From: Isoetes taiwanensis
Lineage: Eukaryota > Streptophyta > Lycopodiopsida > Isoetales > Isoetaceae
Direction of reading: 5' to 3'
Assembly: GCA_021234155.1 (NCBI GenBank)
Contig: JAJEKV010000211.1
Span: 372,001 to 436,000, forward strand
Length of the DNA: 64,000 nt
The position numbers were made by a program, and so were the translations under genes. This document shows positions 1 to 9,859 of this stretch, one piece after another. How positions within the stretch are numbered: the stretch's first letter is position 1; the number at the start of each line of letters is the position of its first letter. Below the pieces are notes generated by a model. It was not told the origin of the DNA, ran no database searches, and saw only the letters and a program-made list of their open reading frames with translations.

Positions 1-525
1 TGGTAAATCGAGCTCTGGCGTGACTATAACCTGCCAGAGACGTAATTATATGGTATCACCCATTGGGACTACTCTGGGTTGCATTTCCTCGGTCCGATGA
101 GGTAGGACGGGTTGCATCTCCCCTTTTCAAGATCTAGTGGCTCCATGGGCAGCTAGAGGATCGTGGCGACCACGGGATCCGTCCCCCGACCGCCCCCCCC
201 AAAAAAAAAAAAAAAGAGCGGCCGGCACCGCAACTCTTGAGAGGCGGGGTGACACCATTGCCCCAAGAGGTCTTGGGACCCATACCCAGCCCACTCGAAG
301 TGACCAGCTATAGGCCTAGTCCACTATGGGTCCCAAATAGGCTGCGCTCAGCAAGGACCTCCCTCCACTTTGCCACTAGCCCCGTTGTATGGTGCTAAGT
401 CACTCCATAGCCCCTGTAGCCGGATGGGTTCCTATGCAAAAGCCGCAACTAATAGGAACTAAGGGGTCTAAACTAGAAGCATCATCTAGATAATGGCTGG
501 TCTCTACCCCCCTTCCCAATACACA
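1..525 (+). repeat. Dispersed repeat family R1, copy 1 (cut by window start)
   Basis: About 510 bp aligns by eye with the reverse complement of 22205-22745. Shared blocks in the same order include the GGTCCGATGAGG segment near 90, a segment reading GACCCATA then CCCAC then GCTATA near 278-315, and GGTCTCTACCC near 500. The two copies are clearly diverged and contain small indels. No coding potential is visible. The copy holds a C9/A15 homopolymer junction near 190-215. It may be an LTR or a non-autonomous element; no terminal structure was identified. Confidence 0.6.
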
Positions 526-1740
526 AGAGGTGCAAACATAGATCAGCCAACATCGTACATCAACATAAACATGATAAATAATGAAGATAGCATCTAATCT
601 ACACACATGAGTCTACCTACTTGTTAGAATTCCTTGCTTAGGGTTTGAAGCCTAGACTGGGGGTTCGAGGAAGGCTCTACTAGAAAGATAAGATACTATC
701 TCATCTGGAATCCTAGATGATCTACCTATGAAGCTACTCTAAATACCTGCTCTGGACGAACTTCCTCCCACTCTGGGGGTCTTCATGACTTGATGATGAG
801 TCGAGTAGCTCTTCCTCCTTCTGATGAGCGCACTACCTTGGGGCTGTCGATCTGAGCTACGCCGCAATGAACGGTGTTCGAAACGGAGTTCTGAGTGAAG
901 AACATGTCTCAAGGCAGGTGGAGCCGAAAAGTAACTTAGGGTAGGTTAGGGTTCCATGTTATTGCCACATGGCTCCAATGGGATATCTCCATGTGGCGGG
1001 TGCCCAATAGGGTAAGGCCATGTGGAAATGGGCCTAAGCCTAAGGTTGCCTAAGTTATGTGAATAACTTAGCCATGCTCCCTTTTCCACCCTCAATGGTG
1101 TACATGGCTACTCAAGTATACTTTTACAGTGACGTGGCCCGTAAATATATAACGTATTTATGGCATATATTTTACGTGGAACATCACATCATCCCCTCCC
1201 CAAGATAATGTTGTCCAAAGCATTATGCTAAGGTGACGAACACCTGCAAACGACCACCGCAAGGCACACAACATGAATAAAACTTGACTTTATTGAGCGA
1301 TCAACTTCCTCTTAGTTATCTATTACGTACATATAGGCTATATTTATAGTTATACAAAATTGTATAAGCCGTCGCAAGTTTTACTTATCAAAGCATATCC
1401 ATAACATTAACACAATAGTTTTAGGAGTTGATAGTTAAGTCTAAAATCTATGACTCCTCTCTTCCCATAATGTGCTCCCTCCTCCATGTTCCTCTTCACT
1501 GGCCTGCACAAGTAACACATTACGTTAGTTTAGTTAATAAGTTTGTGGTTTTAGGGGACCACCCTCCTAACTATCTCCTTGAGCCGAACTACTAGTTCAG
1601 AGATTACTCCTGCTACCTTGCATTCGATCATGGCCCCATAGGATTTGAGCTTAAGAACCGTTTAAGACGATCCTATCATCGCCCATGATCGGGTGTTAAA
1701 TGCATACGCCTTCCTGCGCTTACACTAAGGCATCCAAAGC
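525..1740. other. Non-coding stretch next to the chromovirus 3' end
   Basis: No gene is visible. The segment lies downstream of the minus-strand chromovirus pol region, so its 3' LTR is expected here. Purine-rich minus-strand sequence near 1450-1500 is a weak polypurine-tract candidate. LTR ends could not be proved because no second LTR copy is present. Confidence 0.35.
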
Positions 1741-1769
1741 TTAGCTAAAAGCACTTGACGGTTTGGCAT

Positions 1770-2160
1770 CGACCAATTCAGAGATGACATAGCCATCGAA
1801 TTGCTTTATGAATTCCGGGTACTGCTTCTCTAGGTCTTGCTTCAATACCCACGTTGCATCTTCCACGGGCAAGTGCTTCCACTTGACCAAATATTGAAGG
1901 AACTGGGACCTTCTTGTCTGCTTAAATGTCGTATCAAGAATTAGCTCAGGAATTATCTCAATTTGCGCTTACATGTCATCTCCAACAAGGCTGAAGTCTC
2001 CAAGACATCCTTTGGGTTTGGAATGTGCCTCTTTAATAGGCTTACATGGAAGACTTTGGGGACCTTGACATGGGCCGGTAAATCGAGCTTGTAGGCTTGC
2101 TCTCTTACTCGCTCTAAAATTTTGAAAGGTCCAGCCCATCTTGGAGCAAACTTCTTACAA
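1770..2160 (-). pseudogene. Chromovirus GPY/F tether and chromodomain
   Basis: Minus-strand translation gives RWAGPFKILERV and later FHVSLLKRHIPNP, the usual end of a Ty3 integrase. About 130 bp further on comes a chromodomain with QFLQYLVKWKHLP and then ATWVLKQDL (about 1780-1925). The aromatic and charged pattern (YLVKWK, TWV) is that of plant chromovirus chromodomains. The two segments are separated by a stop and a frame change. The chromodomain identifies the lineage. Confidence 0.8.
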
Positions 2161-2240
2161 TTCCCAATTGAAGCTTTGCTTGCTTGACCTTAATCTTGAG
2201 CCAAACATTATCCCCTACTTGGACTCTTCTTTCCCATCTC

Positions 2241-2243
<3 letters not shown>

Positions 2244-2329
<86 letters not shown>

Positions 2330-2336
2330 GTCTCTT

Positions 2337-2369
<33 letters not shown>
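2244..2369. repeat. (CT)n/(GA)n microsatellite inside chromovirus pol
   Basis: A nearly pure CT tract of about 84 bp (2244-2327) is followed by a short interruption and a second tract of about 28 bp (2342-2369). On the coding (minus) strand it reads GA and would encode an Arg-Glu dipeptide run inside the integrase C-terminal region. The serine-leucine reading frames on the plus strand across this tract are artefacts. Confidence 0.97.
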
Positions 2370-2372
<3 letters not shown>

Positions 2373-2479
2373 AGTTCTATGCTTATATCGGCTAAGCTTT
2401 TCTGCCGACTTCTTGAAGCTAAAAGATAGCCTCTAACTTCTTCGACTAACTGCTGCATACCAGTCAACATTTGTTGAGA

Positions 2480-3240
2480 AACTTAACCCTTTGACACTGG
2501 GTTATGCCAAGTGTCTGGTGTCAAGCATTGATAACCATAATTAATCATGAAGGGGGACATTTGTGATGATTCTTGTTTGGTACCCCATTTTGACGGCTTG
2601 TTCCACAGATCCCCAAAATGTCTTCTAGAATTCGATTGGTGCACTCCGTTTGCCCATCGGTTTGGGGATGATATGCCGTACTCATAGACAACTTGGTCTG
2701 GATTATGTTGAAGAAATCCTTCCAAAAGGCACTTATGAACTTGGGATCTCTATCAGAGATGATTTCCCTTGGCATCCCATGCAATCTATATCTCTTTTGC
2801 AAAGAGCAAGGCAGTATCCAATGTTGTATCCAAGGTTCGACATGGCAAGAAGTGAGCCATCTTAGATAGCTTATCGACCACAACCATTAGGGCATCATGG
2901 CCCCTTGCTGTTCTTGGGAATCTGGTTATAAAATCCATGCTTCCAACCTCCCACTGAGCGGTTGGCACTGCCAAGGCTTCCAAGGTTCCTGGAATTCAAA
3001 GTTGCTCGGCTTTCATTTGCTGACAAAGCTGACGTTGCCGAATGTAGTTGGCTACTTCATCCTAGGCCAATAGTAACTACTTTTTATCTTGATGTAGGTT
3101 TTTATGAACCCTGCATGGCCGGCTATTGGGTTATTATGAGTATCATGAAGAATTAACTTCATTACTCCTGATGCCTCTGGGACGCAAAATTTGTCCCTGT
3201 GGTATAGAAGATTGCCTTCCTTCTTATATCTTTTGCAAAC
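2480..3240 (-). pseudogene. Chromovirus integrase zinc finger and DDE core
   Basis: Reading the minus strand, the HH part of the HHCC finger is visible (LHDTHNNPIAGHAG, near 3130). The CC half reads RQRQLCQQMK, so the first cysteine is arginine. The core follows with WEVGSMDFITRFP (first D), then [10 protein letters not shown] (second D), then [14 protein letters not shown] (E). The parts lie in different frames, joined by frameshifts near 2790-2880 and 2550-2620, and a stop follows the zinc finger. All three catalytic acidic residues are present, so decay has come from frame damage and the finger substitution. Confidence 0.85.
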
Positions 3241-3260
3241 TTCTCTTTCCTTATCTGACC

Positions 3261-4110
3261 TTGTTGTTCATAATGATATCTTAGATCAACAAAAATCTTG
3301 CAGTTACATTCAAACCAATAATGATCAATCTAGCACTAGATAGCAAATTTCTTAAACTTCGTTCAATTGCATAGCACACTTATATGACAACTTGAATGAT
3401 CAAATTATTTTATGCTTAAGATGACCATCGAACAACTAGGACTTGCACTGTAGCATTGGTATTGGACAATGTACTGTAGCAGAGTTGACCATTACCGGCG
3501 GTTAAGCAACCACATGCCTCGCTCCGATTCTGATGCCATAATCGAGTATCCAAACTCTGATTTGGCTCCAAATGATTCGGCCAGATCTTGATCTTTATAA
3601 AGTAATATGCACATATCTAAGTTCAAATCTTAGACCTTAGAATTTAATCGCGAGGTCATAAGTTCTATGGTTCTCACATAAATCAACCCATTTTCCTAAG
3701 TTAATTTGTTTTCTTCATGCATCATAGTTGTAACTAGGGAATATTGATCTGAACAATTTCAACATTCCCCCTTCAGATTATATTCCTTGTAAGTGATAAG
3801 GTTCTGGAATCAGGTGCATTAACTTCAATTCCCCTAGCATCTGATACATAATGTAACATTCTGCATATATCCAGCTTCAAATTGCTTAAAACAGAAGCCT
3901 GTTATTATCTTTTTTTTTTTAATTGAAGGCAGTATATATTAAATATGTGTAATATAAGTACAAAAAGGAGCATTGAGAGCTCTAACTTTTAGGAAGTAAC
4001 CTTTAGGAAAGGGTAGGTTATTGACCCTAAAAAACCCAACTATCTCAAAAACATACAAAACATAAGAGTTTATGGAAGTTGCAGATATAAACTGGTATCA
4101 GAGTAAGCCG
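3261..4110. other. Non-coding interval
   Basis: No recognisable gene. AT-rich sequence with several short homopolymers (T11 near 3910). It separates the truncated chromovirus from the minus-strand LINE remnant. Confidence 0.4.
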
Positions 4111-4115
4111 AAGGC

Positions 4116-4463
4116 TTAGTAATCACCCGAGAATCGTCTTTTCTTGGGTTCTCTTTTGGAATGGTCTTTTCTTCCCATTCCCTTGTTGGCTACAATAAAG
4201 AGGCAGTAAGGGCACTTGCATAAATGAGCCTTTCCTGGGTTGAATCTGTCCTTCTTGTCTTTTGCATTGCATAAGATATATCTTTTTTCATCAAAATAAG
4301 AGAGGCAAGCGCAGTTGCAATTACAGTCTTCACCATGTCCATTTGGTACTTCAACTCCAAATTGTGTCAGCCAGAGCGCATTTGCATGGAGATTCATCCT
4401 TTTCCACCTCAGTCTTTTGAACATAATCAAAGTATTACCTGTAAATAAGGAAAAAACCAACAT
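4116..4463 (-). other. Short Cys-rich reading frame of unknown nature
   Basis: A 115-codon open frame contains a cysteine cluster (CNCNCAC) followed by LCKCPYC about 40 residues later and a basic tail (KREPKKRRF). The spacing suggests a metal-binding fold, but no family is recognised. It lies directly downstream, on the same strand, of a LINE zinc-knuckle remnant and may belong to that element or be chance. Confidence 0.2.
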
Positions 4464-4478
4464 AAGTAATTTTAAACC

Positions 4479-4980
4479 TTACTGCTGATTTCCATATACC
4501 TCTAGGACCCAATTAATATCATATTGGGCTTGCTTGATGATGGCATTAGGCCAGATAATTTCCTCCTTAAAGATTAAGGAGTTTCTACCCTTCCACATTC
4601 TCCACATGAGAATATATCTTCTCCATTCAACAGGGTTCTCAGGGAAGAAGAATTCTGTGGTATGCATATTAGAAAGGCCTGGAATGTTCAGTTCAGATTC
4701 AGCCAGCTCCAAAACCCATTCTGCCCATAGGCACTCTTTAAATAAATGTGCTTCATCCTCGTGATCCTGCAAGCATCTAACACAGATATCAGAGTTAGAC
4801 ATATTGAGCCTCCATCTCTTACTATTGGTGGCAAGGGCTTTATGCCAAAGTTGCCACATAAAAGCTTTGATTTTTGGATGAATTGGGCTCTTCCACATAA
4901 ATGTCAGGTTTTTGAGAACCCTGTCAGGGTCAATGTTCCATTTCAAATGAATGGATACTTCTTGGTTTCTATTGAGGTAC
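4479..4980 (-). pseudogene. LINE C-terminal zinc-binding domain (zf-RVT) remnant
   Basis: Minus-strand translation shows the signature of the zinc-binding domain at the end of plant L1-type reverse transcriptases: PIHPKIKAFMWQLWHKAL, then ICVRCLQDHEDEAHLFKEC, with Cys-x2-Cys, His and Cys in the usual order. A conserved tail (YILMWRMWKGRNSLIF) follows. RT and endonuclease are absent. The fragment ends abruptly near 4980, where LINE A copy 1 begins on the opposite strand, so this is a composite junction of two truncated LINEs. Confidence 0.8.
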
Positions 4981-4986
4981 CTGTAG

Positions 4987-5950
4987 GAGTTGTGTCTCTT
5001 TTAGGAAAGGACAAATGCCCTAGTTTGAATGGCTTCCCTCTTGAATTCTTTCAAGAGTCATGGGACTAGTTGGAGGATGATGTATATGATACCTTCTGTA
5101 AGTTTCAGAGATTTAGGTGCCTTGATAAGATTTTGAACACAGGTTGCATTTGCCTCGTTCCAAAGAGCAAGGAATCCAAGACTATTTCTGACTGGTGAGC
5201 TATTATATTGTTTCCTCTGTGTACAAGATCTTTGTTAAGACATTGACAGAAAAAGTTCGAGATATTTTGGTGGACTCTATCTCGTCAACACAATCTGGCT
5301 TTCTCCATCGTCGTTGTATTCTCAATAACATGGCTGCTGCATACGTGAGAATATATTGGGCCCGGTTACATGGTCATAGAGCGGTGCATCTTAAGCTTGA
5401 TTTTGCTAAAACTTACGATAGTATTGATTGGGATTTCTTAGAGTGGTGTCTTCTTGCTTTTAGGTTCGGAGAGTCATTTACAAGAAATGTCATGAAGCTT
5501 CATACGTCAGCAAGGTCTACTGTACTTTTTCAAGGCAAGTCATCTGATATTTTTGTAGTGGGTAGAGAAATTCGGCAAGGTTGCCCCTTAGCACCCTTGC
5601 TCTTCACAATTGTGGCAGAAGTATTATTCCAGTTTTTCTCTGTGGCTACCTAGGATGGCATCATTCAAGATCTGCCAATGGATGATGGTTAGAGGTATGT
5701 AATCAATATGCCGATGACACTTTTTTGTTCCTAATTGCCGAGGCTGAAAATCTTCATAATGCTAAGCTATTGTTAGAGACATTCTCCTTAGCATTAGGAG
5801 TTCTTGTGGGTTGGCAAAAGTGTACTGCTTTGTGAACATTGGACAGTCCCATCCCTCCCTGTATTATGGACTATCCATGAAAGATCCTTCTGCATGGCAA
5901 TACCACGAAGTTGTTTGATATCCCTATCAGAATTCATATATCTGCTTCAA
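4987..5950 (+). mobile_element. LINE A copy 1: reverse transcriptase block, truncated both ends
   Basis: L1-type RT. The fragment opens with the conserved PSLNGFPLEFFQESWD region, then VHLKLDFAKTYDSIDWDFLE (first catalytic Asp region, near 5385-5445), REIRQGCPLAPLLF (near 5565-5610) and the NQYADD box at 5701-5718. A stop ends the main frame at 5653. Relative to copy 2, a 4-base deletion before the YADD box (near 5690) breaks the frame and about 15 extra bases lie near 5143-5157. It stops at about 5950, in mid-element. Nearly identical to 15527-16480. Confidence 0.9.
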
Positions 5951-5952
5951 CC

Positions 5953-6241
5953 AGTTGCCTTTGGTGTGAAGGTGATTGGCAACTTTGGGAATTTGAGTGA
6001 TGCAAATGAGTACAGATCTGGATGGGAATGGCCAACTCATGAAGGATGGAGATGGAATTGCTGATGCACCTGCATGACATTTAAAATAACATTAGAAATT
6101 TTTGTGCTCACAGCAAATTGCCTTCAATGAGAAGGTGTTTAGCAACTTTTTGGGGATCTGAGTGATGTAAAGGAGTACAGATCTGAATGGTAAGGGCCAA
6201 TTGGTGAAGAGTGAAGGTGGATTTGCTGATGCACCGACATG
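5953..6241 (+). repeat. Diverged tandem duplication of about 127 bp
   Basis: Units 5953-6076 and 6115-6241 align along their whole length. Both begin near TTGCCTT, share GAGTACAGATCTG in the middle and end with TTGCTGATGCACC. They are roughly 80% identical by eye and separated by a 38 bp spacer. The pair lies just outside the truncated end of LINE A copy 1. No function can be assigned; an LTR-internal repeat of the neighbouring Ty3 element is possible. Confidence 0.75.
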
Positions 6242-6496
6242 GAAATCAAGTATTTGTTACATTTGAACCTGTACTCTTGGCTTTTCTCTGAGAATTGCAC
6301 TTGATTGTTTCTTCAAACCTGTTTGCTATCTTATACTACCTGATAAATAACTGAGCAATTCAAGCACATTTTCAATATAGATGCAATGCTAATTCTATTT
6401 ACTATTTTAACAACACCTAAGAGTTGATTAATCTACTGTAACCTACATCTTATGCATCATATAAACTCATTCAAAAAGAATTAAGGCAACATGTTG

Positions 6497-7876
6497 CTAC
6501 CAGTATCTCTTTAGGTGCAGAACATTGATGGGATTGAGCAACTCATGCCCGTCTGCAAGTGATTTCAACCAATATGAGTCTTTTGCTGCAACACCAACCA
6601 CCTCATAAGGACCTTCCCATAGATTTTCAAATTTGGCAGCAACTTTCTCTCTTGCTTTGTTACATTTTAATACCAACTCCCCAGTTCTCAGAATCCCCTG
6701 CAGTTTGTGAGCTGCCTTAACAGCTGCTATATCTCTTGCTTTCTTTAGTTGCACTGCATTTTCAGCTTCATACCTGTGTTCTTCCAACTTCATCAACTTT
6801 TCCAACCTGTCCTTGTAAGCTTCTTCCATCTCCAAGTTAATTTTATATGCCAGCCTAAGTGAAGGCAGCTCAAGTTCAATTGGCAAGATGGCTTCAATCC
6901 CATAGACTAGGCTAAAAGAAGTATGTTTAGTAGCAGATTTTGTGATGGTCCTGTATGCCCAAAGTGCATCATGAAGTTTCACATGCCAGTCTTTTTTTGC
7001 CACTGTTATGGTTTTTTGTAAGATAGATTTCAAGACCTTATTAGTGGATTCAGCTTGGCCATTGCCTTGAGGATAATAGGCAGAGCTTTTTGTGTGTTTC
7101 ACCTTGAGGGTACTTAACAATGTGGCAATAACATCATTTATGAATTGAGTGCCCCTATCAGAGATGACTTTCAATGGTATTCCAAACCTTGCACATACGT
7201 TCTCATGAAGGAACCTGGCAGTAGTCAGGGCATTGGCTTGCCTTAGTGGGACAGCTTCAGCCCATTTGGTGAAATAGTCAGTGGCCACTAAGATATACTC
7301 ATGCTGAGCAGAAGATGGTGGGTCTATAGGCCCTATAAAATCTAATCCCCACACTTGGAAAGGCCCAGGAGATACTATAGCCGTGAGAGATGCTGGTTGC
7401 AGAATTCTTTTTCCAAAAACCTGGCATTTATGACAACACCTGATGATGCTATAACAATCTTTGAACAAGGTTGGCCAATAGTATCCTGGCCTCAAAATCT
7501 TCTTTGCTGTTGTGTCTGCTGCATAATGCCCTCCATATACTCCTTCATGACAGGCTTCAAGAACCAACTTTGCTTCCTCCTTGTCCACACATCTCATCAG
7601 CACTCCCTTCTTGTTGGTCCTGCACAACACATCACCTATTAACCTGAATTTTCCACATTTTTCTTTGAATCTTCTTAGCTGGCTGGAGTTCATGTCTGTT
7701 GGCAATTCTTCAGTCTCCAGGTATTTCCTGATGTCATGCTGCCAATCTTGTTCTTCCACACTGCTCATGACTAGGCTACAACCTTTATCAACCTCTGAGT
7801 CTTCTAGTCCCTCCTGGTCTTCATGTTCAAAAAACATGTTAGGCAAATAAGCACTCGGATCATTTACCAGATTCAC
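6497..7876 (-). CDS. Ty3 integrase, long open frame
   Basis: A 459-codon frame. It begins with a linker, then an HHCC zinc finger (ACHEGVYGGHYAADTT, then IIRCCHKCQVFG, about residues 108-155). The catalytic core follows with VWGLDFIGP (D), KVISDRGTQFIND (D) and YYPQGNGQAESTNK (E). The C-terminal part has a basic coiled region and a GPY/F module (WEGPYEVV), ending at HLKRYW. All zinc ligands and the DDE triad are intact. This is the best preserved part of the element; the start is not a true protein start because integrase is released from a polyprotein. Confidence 0.9.
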   Translation of the reverse strand: MNLVNDPSAYLPNMFFEHEDQEGLEDSEVDKGCSLVMSSVEEQDWQHDIRKYLETEELPTDMNSSQLRRFKEKCGKFRLIGDVLCRTNKKGVLMRCVDKEEAKLVLEACHEGVYGGHYAADTTAKKILRPGYYWPTLFKDCYSIIRCCHKCQVFGKRILQPASLTAIVSPGPFQVWGLDFIGPIDPPSSAQHEYILVATDYFTKWAEAVPLRQANALTTARFLHENVCARFGIPLKVISDRGTQFINDVIATLLSTLKVKHTKSSAYYPQGNGQAESTNKVLKSILQKTITVAKKDWHVKLHDALWAYRTITKSATKHTSFSLVYGIEAILPIELELPSLRLAYKINLEMEEAYKDRLEKLMKLEEHRYEAENAVQLKKARDIAAVKAAHKLQGILRTGELVLKCNKAREKVAAKFENLWEGPYEVVGVAAKDSYWLKSLADGHELLNPINVLHLKRYW

Positions 7877-9383
7877 TACCTTGATAGTGATATCATATGC
7901 TTGTACTTTGCATGATTATCTGCCATGGGATTTTGTTTCATTGGGACCAATAACTTGCTATTCTGAAAGATGTGGGCTTGCCTATCGATTAAAAATATCA
8001 GGGCTGCTGCACTCTTCTCAAGTCTAGAATACCTTAGCTCAGTATCAGACCATACTTTACTTGCAAATGTTACTATCATTTCATCCTGAAGCAATGCTGC
8101 ACCTATAGCTCTACTGGTGATGCTTATATAGGCTTGGAAAGGTTTCTTGGGATCAGGTGGCTTCAGTAAAGTGGATTCACATATGGCTTGAATGATTTTG
8201 TCAAAGGCAAACTGATGTTCTTCAGTCCATTGGACCTTCATGTATTTGCTTTCATGGTTGGTGAATTTACCTATCTTGGTGAGGTTTGAAATGGGACTTG
8301 TAATATGTGAAAAGTGGGGTATATACATCCTTAGAAAACTTGTCATTCCTAAAAAGCTTTTTACCTGCTTGATAGTTTTGGGTGGTGTGAGCTTCTTCAA
8401 AGCATCCACTTTGCTCTCAGCAACTTGTATCCCTTGTGTTGAGACTTCATGTCCCAGCAAGTCTCCCTTTGAGCAAAAAAATACACACTTCTTTGGATTC
8501 AGGCTTACTCCTCCTTTCCTGCATAGAGAAAAAACTTCAGTGAGATAACCAAAATGATCATTTAGTAAGGTTCCTAGGCACAGATCATCCAGAAATACTC
8601 TGAACTGATCTGAAGGCATATCTTTGAATATGGTATCCATTGCTCTTTGGAATGTAGCTGAGGCATTCATCAAACCAAATGGCATCCTCTTCATTGCATA
8701 AGTTCCCCAAGGTGTGATGAAGCTGTTTTAGCTTAGTCTTCTTCTCTTATGCTGATCCGATTGAAGCCTGAGAATCCATCCAAGAAAGAGTAGATTCCTT
8801 TCCCTGCAACAGCATGCAAAACTTGTTCCAAGAAGGGTAAAGGATAACAATCCTTCATAGTGGCTTTATTTAGATCCCTATAGTCGATACAAATTCTTAT
8901 GGCTTTATTTTTCTTTTCCATAGGATCAATACAGGACAGCCATTCTGGATTCACTATTTCACCTATGACACCTGCATCTTCCATTTTGCACAATTCTTCC
9001 TTGATCAGATCTAGCAAAGCAATGTTAATTCTTCTGAGCTTTTGCACAACAGGCTTCACATCTTTTTTTATCTTTATTTCAAATTCACACACTTTCCTAT
9101 CCACTCCTACCAGTTCATTGTAATCCCAAGCAAACACATCTTTCCATTCATCAAACATTTGAGTGAGCTTGTCTCTACTCTCTTCCTTAAACAAATCTCC
9201 CACAAACAATGCCTTTTCCTTACCATTTTTTTTAATTTTTACCTCTTTCTCAGCATTGGCATTGATAACCAGTATGGGGTGTAGCTGTCTTAGATCCTCC
9301 TCCTCCAATTCTTCCTTCCTTGATAGCTCCCTCAGCAAGATGCTCAAGCAAATCACTTTTGCAAAGTGCATCAGTTTCTTCAT
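7876..9383 (-). pseudogene. Ty3 reverse transcriptase with decayed classical RNase H
   Basis: The N-terminal RT half (9383-8733) shows AIRICIDYRDLNKATMKD and SFLDGFSGFNRI. A stop and a 1-base frameshift near 8715-8735 precede the second half (8694-7876), with KRMPFGLMNASATFQRAMD and the active-site box FRVFLDDLCLG, so the box is FLDD, not the usual Y[VLI]DD. After the connection domain (LGMTSFLRMYIPHF) a classical RNase H starts (AIGAALLQ, then LRYSRLEKSAAAL), but the first catalytic Asp position reads as Ser in YISITSRAIG and the domain is cut short about 50 residues later. Confidence 0.88.
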
Positions 9384-9826
9384 TGAGATCCCTGGAAATG
9401 TGATGTAGCTCCCAGCTCTCGAAGTCTGCTAACTCCTTTAGAACCTCATCTCCGAGCATCATCATGTCTTCATGTTTAGCTTGGTATTCCCCTAATATTT
9501 GCCTGCAGACCAACTGGGAATCTCCAAATACCAGTTATTCCTAGGTGCTTAGCCTCTTGTAATCCTGCTATCATAGCTTTGTACTCTGCCATGTTTGAAG
9601 TGGTATTAGGATAAATCCTGCCAACTTTAGCAAGCAGTTTACAATTTTGATCTTTGATAATGGCAGCCGAGGATGCAATGCTCAACTTTTTTGAAACTCC
9701 CCCATCAAACCATAGAAAAGAAAAGTTCTTTTTACCTGATGTAATACTTCCCTTAGTTGACTTTGATTCAACACCTGCTGCAACTATTGAAATTTCATAC
9801 TCACCAAATAGGTTAGTGACCAACAA
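9250..9826 (-). pseudogene. Archaeal-like RNase H located between protease and RT
   Basis: The first frame (9826-9476) reads FLWFDGGVSKK (first Asp), AAIIKDQNCKLLAKVG, then NMAEYKAMIAGLQEAKHLGI (catalytic Glu). A single-base shift near 9515-9530 moves the rest into another frame, where GDSQLVCRQI (third acidic site) and HHISRDLNEETDAL (terminal Asp region) follow. This is the plant-type RNase H fold (RVT_3/aRNH) found as an extra domain in some plant LTR elements. All acidic positions are kept across the frameshift, whereas the classical RNase H downstream has lost its first Asp. Confidence 0.85.
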
Positions 9827-9859
9827 ATCTTCTTCAATAAAATTTAAAGACTCAAACTC

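Larger units (their letters stand above)
1750..3260 (-). mobile_element. Ty3/Gypsy chromovirus, 3' part of pol (degenerate)
   Basis: On the minus strand the order is integrase zinc finger, DDE core, GPY/F-type tether and chromodomain, which is the 3' half of a chromovirus pol gene. Gag, protease, RT and RNase H are missing: recognisable coding stops near 3260. The reading frame is broken in several places and a long GA repeat interrupts the tether. Chromoviruses are Ty3 elements whose integrase carries a C-terminal chromodomain thought to direct insertion into heterochromatin. The copy cannot be autonomous. The family assignment rests on the chromodomain and is firm; the element boundaries are not known. 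Confidence 0.85.

Noticed and set aside
2141-2470. Long serine-leucine and Arg-Glu reading frames
   Set aside because: They are translations of the (CT)n microsatellite; only the minus-strand flanks show integrase sequence.
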